This document shows, piece by piece, positions 59,279 through 64,000 of a DNA stretch of 64,000 bases. The translations under genes were made by a program, and so were the position numbers. Source of the DNA: Arthrobacter sp. zg-Y769 (GTDB lineage: Bacteria > Actinomycetota > Actinomycetes > Actinomycetales > Micrococcaceae); NCBI RefSeq assembly GCF_020907405.1, contig NZ_JAJJOE010000011.1, positions 186,001 to 250,000 on the forward strand. Direction: 5' to 3'. Numbering within the stretch: the stretch's first letter is position 1; each line of letters begins with the position of its first letter. The notes below the pieces were generated by a model. The model did no database searches and was not told the origin of the DNA. It saw only the letters and a list, made by a program, of their open reading frames with translations.

Positions 59279-59599
59279 CTACTCGACCGTCAGTTCGCCC
59301 ATCCGGGACCACTCTTCGCCGTCAATGACGGTGTTGATGATCTTCGGCGTTTCCACCAGCGCCGGGACCATGTCCTTCATGGCCTGCTGGAAGTGGTCGC
59401 TCTGGACATGGGCGGCCGCGGCGTCGTCCTTGAACGCCTCCACGAGGACAAACTCGTTCGGGTTTTCCAGGCTGCGGGACCAGTCAAACCACAGGTTGCC
59501 CGGCTCTGCACGGGTGGCAGCGGTGAACCCGGACGTCAGCTCGGGCCAGCGCTCGGTCCACTCGGGCTTAACGAGGAACTTGACGGTAATGAAGATCAT
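59279..59599 (-). CDS. Antibiotic biosynthesis monooxygenase (ABM) domain protein
   Basis: 106 aa from the ATG giving MIFITVKFLVKPEW, preceded by AGGACAAA; an ATG 12 codons upstream is possible. A ferredoxin-like ABM fold is indicated by AATRAEPGNLWFDWSRS, EFVLVEAFKDDAAAAHVQSDHF and a C-terminal beta strand. Such proteins act as small cofactor-free monooxygenases (YgiN-like) or are uncharacterised. Confidence 0.88.
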   Translation of the reverse strand: MIFITVKFLVKPEWTERWPELTSGFTAATRAEPGNLWFDWSRSLENPNEFVLVEAFKDDAAAAHVQSDHFQQAMKDMVPALVETPKIINTVIDGEEWSRMGELTVE

Positions 59600-59700
59600 T
59601 TTGTCCTGCTTTCGCGAGATTTCGGGGGTTTTCATCGTATGCCCTCTCCGGCGGCACCGGGCCACCGGGAGACGGGCGCCGGGAATGGGAGGATGAATAC

Positions 59701-61383
59701 GTGGCACATCTCGACGTATCCAACATTGACTATTTCCTCTCCGACGGACGGCAGCTCCTCAACGGCGTCAGCTTCAAGGTCGGCGACGGGCAGAAGACTG
59801 CCCTGATCGGCCCCAACGGCACCGGGAAAACCACCCTGCTGCGGATTATCGCCGGTGACCTGGTGCCGGACGAGGGCACGGTTTCACGGTCCGGAAACAT
59901 GGGCATCATGCGCCAGTTCGTCGGCCAGGTCCGTGATGACAGCACGGTCCGTGACCTGCTCGTCTCGGCCGCGCCGCCGGCGCTCGCTGCGGCGGCCCGC
60001 GAAGTGGATGCGGCGGAGCTGGCCATGATGGAGCACGACGACGAGCCCACCCAGATGCGGTACGCCACCGCCATCACCGAATGGGGCGACGTCGGCGGTT
60101 ACGAGCAGGAAACCGTTTGGGACGAGGTGACCATGGCCGCGCTCGGGCTGCCCTTCGACCGGGCGCAGTACCGCAAGGCGGCAACCCTTTCCGGCGGCGA
60201 GCAGAAGCGGCTGGTCCTGGAAGCACTTTTCGCCGGCTCCGACGAGCTCCTGCTCCTCGACGAGCCGGACAACTACCTTGACGTGCCCGGCAAGCGCTGG
60301 CTCGAAGGAAAACTTGCCGCCTCCAAGAAGTCCGTGCTGTTCGTCAGCCACGACCGCGAACTGCTGGACAACGCCGCCACCCGCATCGTGACCCTGGAAC
60401 CGGGCATCAACGGCGCCTCCGCCTGGATCCACGGCGGCGCGTTCGGCAGCTACGTCAAAGCCCGGGAAGACCGCAACGCCCGGTTCGAGGAACTGCGCCG
60501 GCGCTGGGACGAGGAGCACCTCAAGCTCAAGGAACTCGTCAACATGTACAAGAACAAGGCCGCGTTCCGCTCCGACATGGCCAACCGGTACCACGCGGCC
60601 CAGACCCGGCTGGCCAAATTCCTGGAAGCCGGTCCGCCGGAAGCCCTTCCCGTTGAACAGAACGTCAAGATGCGGCTGCGCGGCGGCCGCACGGCCAAGC
60701 GCGCCGTCGTCGCCGAGAAGCTGGAACTGACCGGACTGATGAAACCGTTCAGTACGGAAATCTGGTTCGGCGACCGGGTGGGGGTGCTCGGCTCCAACGG
60801 TTCCGGAAAATCCCACTTCCTGCGCCTGCTGGCACTGGGCGGCAGCGACCCGGACCGGGAGCACGAGCCGGTGTCGGAAGTGGAGATCGCCCCGGTGCCT
60901 CATGCCGGCTCGGTGAAGCTGGGTGCGCGCATCCGGCCGGGATTCTTCGCGCAGACCATGATGCGCCCGGACCTGGCCGAACGCACCCTGCTGGACATCC
61001 TGCACCGCGGCGACGAACACCGGTCCGGGCTGGGCCGTGAAGCAGCCGCCGGAGCCCTCGACCGCTACGGACTGGCCTCGTCTTCGGAACAGAAGTTCGA
61101 GTCCCTCTCCGGCGGCCAGCAGGCACGGATGCAGATCCTGCTCCTGGAACTCTCCGGGGCCACCCTGCTGCTGCTGGACGAACCCACCGACAACCTGGAC
61201 CTGCACTCCGCCGAGGCCCTGGAAAAGGCCATTGACGCCTTTGAAGGAACGGTCCTGGCGGTCACCCACGACCGCTGGTTTGCCCGCAGCTTCGACCGTT
61301 TCCTGGTCTTCGGCTCCGACGGCAGGGTCTACGAATCCGAGACGCCCGTCTGGGACGAAAAACGCGTGGAACGGGTCCGGTAG
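59701..61383 (+). CDS. ABC-F family ATPase
   Basis: 560 aa from a GTG with GGGAGGATG upstream. Two ABC cassettes without membrane parts: Walker [11 protein letters not shown] and GSNGSGKSHFL, signatures LSGGEQKRL and LSGGQQARM, Walker B LLLLDEPDNYLD and LLLLDEPTDNLD. ABC-F proteins act on ribosomes, some giving antibiotic resistance; the linker between cassettes (YKNKAAFRSDMANRYHA) is the P-site-interacting type. Confidence 0.95.
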   Translation: MAHLDVSNIDYFLSDGRQLLNGVSFKVGDGQKTALIGPNGTGKTTLLRIIAGDLVPDEGTVSRSGNMGIMRQFVGQVRDDSTVRDLLVSAAPPALAAAAREVDAAELAMMEHDDEPTQMRYATAITEWGDVGGYEQETVWDEVTMAALGLPFDRAQYRKAATLSGGEQKRLVLEALFAGSDELLLLDEPDNYLDVPGKRWLEGKLAASKKSVLFVSHDRELLDNAATRIVTLEPGINGASAWIHGGAFGSYVKAREDRNARFEELRRRWDEEHLKLKELVNMYKNKAAFRSDMANRYHAAQTRLAKFLEAGPPEALPVEQNVKMRLRGGRTAKRAVVAEKLELTGLMKPFSTEIWFGDRVGVLGSNGSGKSHFLRLLALGGSDPDREHEPVSEVEIAPVPHAGSVKLGARIRPGFFAQTMMRPDLAERTLLDILHRGDEHRSGLGREAAAGALDRYGLASSSEQKFESLSGGQQARMQILLLELSGATLLLLDEPTDNLDLHSAEALEKAIDAFEGTVLAVTHDRWFARSFDRFLVFGSDGRVYESETPVWDEKRVERVR

Positions 61384-61397
61384 GGGACAATACTGGC

Positions 61398-62588
61398 GTG
61401 AACGAAACAGCCTTGAACAAAGCACTCGTTGCCGTCTTCGTGATTTTCGGCCTGAACGGCCTGGTGTTCGCCAGCTGGGCTGCCCGCATTCCGGCCGCCG
61501 CGGAGGACCTGGGTATCGGTGCCGCAGGGGTCGGCCTGCTCCTGCTGTTTTCCGCCATCGGCTCCGTGGCGGCACTGCCGCTGGCCGGTTCGGTGGCGCA
61601 GCGGATCGGCACCGCCGGCACGGTGCGGGCCGGCGGAGTTACGACGTCGGCAGCGTCCCTGGCCATCGCCGCCGGCCTGAACCTGGGGTCGATTCCCGTG
61701 ACCGCCGCGGGGCTGCTGGTGTTCGGCGTGGGCATCGCCGGCTGGGATGTCGCCATGAACCTGGAGGGGGCCGACGTCGAACGCCGGGTGGGCCGGACGA
61801 TCATGCCCAAGTTCCACGGCGCGTTCAGCGGCGGGGCATTCGTGGGCGCCATGATCGGTGCGGTGCTCTCCTGGGCGGGAATCTCGCTGTCCCTGCATCT
61901 GCTGGGAATCCTGACGGTGGTCTGCGTGGCGGTGCTGATAGTGCCGCGGAACTTCCTCCAGCTGCCGCACGCCCCCGCAGCCCACGGAGCCGACGAGGCC
62001 GCTAAGCCGTCCCGGTTCGGTGCCTGGCGGGAGGGGCGGACGCTGCTGATCGGCGTCGTTGTCCTGGGCGCCGCACTCACCGAAGGTGCGGCAAATGACT
62101 GGGTGGCCAAGGCGACCGTGGACGGACTGGGCACCAGTGAGTCCGCCGGGGCGGTGATGTTCGGTATTTTCGTGGCAGCCATGACCCTGACCCGCTGGTT
62201 CGGTGCCCGGCTGATCGACCGGATGGGCCGCGTCCCGGCGCTGCGGGTGTGCATGAGCGCCTCCCTCGCCGGCCTGCTGCTCTTCGTGTTCGCCCCGAAC
62301 CTGGCGCTGGCCGCGCTCGGTGCCGTGCTGTGGGGGATCGGCGCGGCCCTGGGCTTCCCCATGGGCATGTCCGCCGCCGGGGAAGATCCGGTCCATGCTG
62401 CGGGCCGGGTATCGGTGGTGTCCACCATCGGTTACATGGCCTTCTTCGTCGGCCCGCCGGTGCTTGGTTTCCTGGGCGAGCACTGGGGAGTGCGCAACGC
62501 GCTGCTGGTGGTGGGCGCGGCCATGCTGGTTTCCATTGTTTTCGCCCCGGCCGCGGGGGAGCGGAAGGCCGTGTCGGAAACAGCTTAA
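61398..62588 (+). CDS. MFS transporter (YbjJ-like)
   Basis: 396 aa, 12 helices. The first helix (FVIFGLNGLVFASWAARIP) and GWDVAMNLEGADVERRVGRTIMPKFHGAFSGGAF are typical of the YbjJ group; ADGLGTSESAGAVMFG-like and GIGAALGFPMGMSAAGEDP follow. GTG start 14 bases after the ABC-F stop. Substrate unknown. Confidence 0.9.
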   Translation: MNETALNKALVAVFVIFGLNGLVFASWAARIPAAAEDLGIGAAGVGLLLLFSAIGSVAALPLAGSVAQRIGTAGTVRAGGVTTSAASLAIAAGLNLGSIPVTAAGLLVFGVGIAGWDVAMNLEGADVERRVGRTIMPKFHGAFSGGAFVGAMIGAVLSWAGISLSLHLLGILTVVCVAVLIVPRNFLQLPHAPAAHGADEAAKPSRFGAWREGRTLLIGVVVLGAALTEGAANDWVAKATVDGLGTSESAGAVMFGIFVAAMTLTRWFGARLIDRMGRVPALRVCMSASLAGLLLFVFAPNLALAALGAVLWGIGAALGFPMGMSAAGEDPVHAAGRVSVVSTIGYMAFFVGPPVLGFLGEHWGVRNALLVVGAAMLVSIVFAPAAGERKAVSETA

Positions 62589-62654
62589 TGCTGCGGACCG
62601 ATCCTGTCCGCAATAGGCGGGCGCGGGAACCCCGCACGGTCCTACCCTCGACGC

Positions 62655-63662
62655 ATGTCCTTTTCACCACAGTCCGCGCCGTTGATTTCCGCCGAGGGGC
62701 TGACCAAGGTCTACTCCTCGAAATCCGGTCCAGTGCATGCCCTGGACGGACTGGATATCGCTGTCCCTGAAGGCACGGTGACCGCTTTGCTGGGCCCCAA
62801 CGGGGCCGGGAAAACGACCGCCGTCAAGGTCCTCACCACCCTGATCCGGCCCGATTCGGGCACAGCCGTCATCGACGGCATAAACGTTCTCACCGACCCC
62901 AAAGCAGTACGCCGCGTCATTGGCGTGTCCGGCCAGTACTCCGCCGTGGATGAAAACCTCACCGGGATAGAAAACCTCGACATGGTGGGGCATCTGTACC
63001 ACTTGCCGGCCCGGCGCGCGAAGGAACGGGCCATCGAACTCATCGACATGTTCGAGCTGTCCGATGCCGGCAACCGTCCGGTCAAGGGCTATTCCGGCGG
63101 TATGCGCCGCCGCCTGGACCTCGCCGGCGCGCTGGTGAACCAACCCCGGGTCCTGTTCCTGGATGAACCGACCACGGGGCTTGACCCGCGGTCCCGGATC
63201 GCACTGTGGGGCGTCATCACCGACCTCGTGGCACGGGGGACCACCCTGCTGCTGACTACCCAGTACCTGGAGGAAGCGGATCAGCTGGCGGACAAGGTGG
63301 CCGTGATCGACGAAGGGAAGGTTATTGCCGAGGGCACCTCGGATGACCTGAAGGCGCAGATCGGCGGGCACCGCGTGGCGGTGGCCCTGCACCGCCAGGA
63401 GGACGCTGACGAGGCACTGTCCATCCTGGGCCGGCACGGTTCCGGTGACCCGCACGTTTCCGGCGACGGCCGGACGCTGGAAGTCGCCGTCGTCGACGGC
63501 CCCGCCGCGCTCCAGCGCATCCTGTCCGAGCTGGAGGCGGGCAGCATCGAACTGCACGACGCCGGCATCCGCCGCCCCACCCTGGACGACGTCTTCCTGC
63601 AGCTCACCGGCAAGCCGGCCGAAGAGGACAGCGAAACGGAGAAAGAGGAGGCACACCGATGA
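62655..63662 (+). CDS. DrrA-type ABC transporter ATP-binding protein
   Basis: 335 aa. Walker A GPNGAGKTTAVK, signature YSGGMRRRLDLAGAL, Walker B LFLDEPTTGLDP, and a DrrA-type C-terminus with RRPTLDDVFLQLTG. Energises export of drugs or lipids with the permease encoded next; stop and start overlap by 4 bases (ATGA). Confidence 0.94.
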   Translation: MSFSPQSAPLISAEGLTKVYSSKSGPVHALDGLDIAVPEGTVTALLGPNGAGKTTAVKVLTTLIRPDSGTAVIDGINVLTDPKAVRRVIGVSGQYSAVDENLTGIENLDMVGHLYHLPARRAKERAIELIDMFELSDAGNRPVKGYSGGMRRRLDLAGALVNQPRVLFLDEPTTGLDPRSRIALWGVITDLVARGTTLLLTTQYLEEADQLADKVAVIDEGKVIAEGTSDDLKAQIGGHRVAVALHRQEDADEALSILGRHGSGDPHVSGDGRTLEVAVVDGPAALQRILSELEAGSIELHDAGIRRPTLDDVFLQLTGKPAEEDSETEKEEAHR

Positions 63663-64000
63663 GTGCCGCAGTATCAGCAACCGGCATCCGGACCGGCACC
63701 CCAAGCCTGCCGGCACGGTGGGCCGGCGACGGCTGGACGGTCACCAAGCGGAACCTGATCAAGATCAAGCGTTCTCCGGACATGATCATCTTCGCCGTGC
63801 TGCAGCCGATTATGTTCGTGCTTTTGTTCAGCCAGGTCTACGGCGGGTCCATTGCCGTGGCGGGTACCGACTACACCCAGTTCCTGATGGCGGGCATCTT
63901 TGCCCAGACCGTGGTGTTCGGGTCCACGTTCTCCGGCTCCGCCATGGCACAGGATCTGAAGGAGGGGATCATTGACCGGTTCCGGACCCTGCCGATGAGT
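63659..64000 (+). CDS. DrrB-type ABC transporter permease (partial, 3' end outside window)
   Basis: The first 114 codons are visible. It starts at the ATG in the ATGA overlap with GAGGAGG upstream. Seen are WTVTKRNLIKIKRSPDMIIF, the first helix region (AVLQPIMFVLLFSQVYGG), a second helix and EGIIDRFRTLPMS, the ABC2 permease motif. Forms an exporter with the preceding ATPase. Confidence 0.92.
   Translation, partial: MSAAVSATGIRTGTPSLPARWAGDGWTVTKRNLIKIKRSPDMIIFAVLQPIMFVLLFSQVYGGSIAVAGTDYTQFLMAGIFAQTVVFGSTFSGSAMAQDLKEGIIDRFRTLPMS

Overview
The window is a high-G+C actinobacterial chromosome segment around the replication origin. Gene order (gyrA-gyrB-dciA-recF-dnaN-dnaA, then rpmH-rnpA-yidD-yidC-khpB-rsmG-parA-parB), PASTA-domain kinases, CrgA, DUF3566, a DLW-39 peptide, class E sortase and mycothiol genes (mshA, ino1) point to an actinomycete. 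A Micrococcaceae (Arthrobacter-like) host is my inference from synteny and protein character; no database was searched. No insertion sequence, prophage, CRISPR array or rRNA was seen. Coding is dense except in four gene-poor stretches.

Region 1 (1-15 kb): a translationally coupled cell-wall operon, pstP(partial)-rodA-pbpA-pknA-pknB, meets a leftward glutamine amidotransferase-small membrane protein-sortase E unit. Then come divergent crgA, a noncoding cluster of DnaA boxes, a rhomboid protease, cyclophilin, an unusual protein built of 11-residue repeats, an EamA exporter, tRNA-Ala, a 39-aa DLW-39 peptide and tRNA-Ile. Region 2 (14.7-25.8 kb): DUF3566-gyrA-gyrB-dciA-recF-dnaN-dnaA, all leftward, with DnaA boxes on both sides of dnaA (oriC). 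Region 3 (25.8-31.8 kb): the rightward rpmH-to-parB cluster. Region 4 (29.2-36.6 kb): ten good parS sites. Two lie inside parA and parB, one is built into the probable parAB terminator, most lie in a 2.8 kb stretch with no supportable gene, and one lies beyond an MFS/ArsR pair.

Region 5 (36.6-47 kb): an orphan DUF1116 protein, a CwlM-like amidase homologue with altered zinc ligands, trxA, trxB, a reduced pseudokinase-discoidin membrane protein, murJ, a Nudix hydrolase, CCA-adding enzyme and a histidine phosphatase. Region 6 (47-64 kb): two small uncertain ORFs, mshA, fhs, ino1, a GT87-like membrane protein, a Fem-type peptidoglycan-bridge enzyme, an FAD oxidoreductase, a tandem pair of paralogous single-pass membrane proteins with matching upstream DNA, an ABM monooxygenase, an ABC-F ATPase, an MFS transporter and the start of a DrrAB-type ABC exporter cut by the window end.

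Two themes run through the window. One is origin biology: DnaA boxes at two places and a parS centromere. The other is Ser/Thr-kinase-controlled wall synthesis: PstP/PknA/PknB and RodA/PbpA on one arm, and CwlM, pseudokinase and MurJ homologues on the other.
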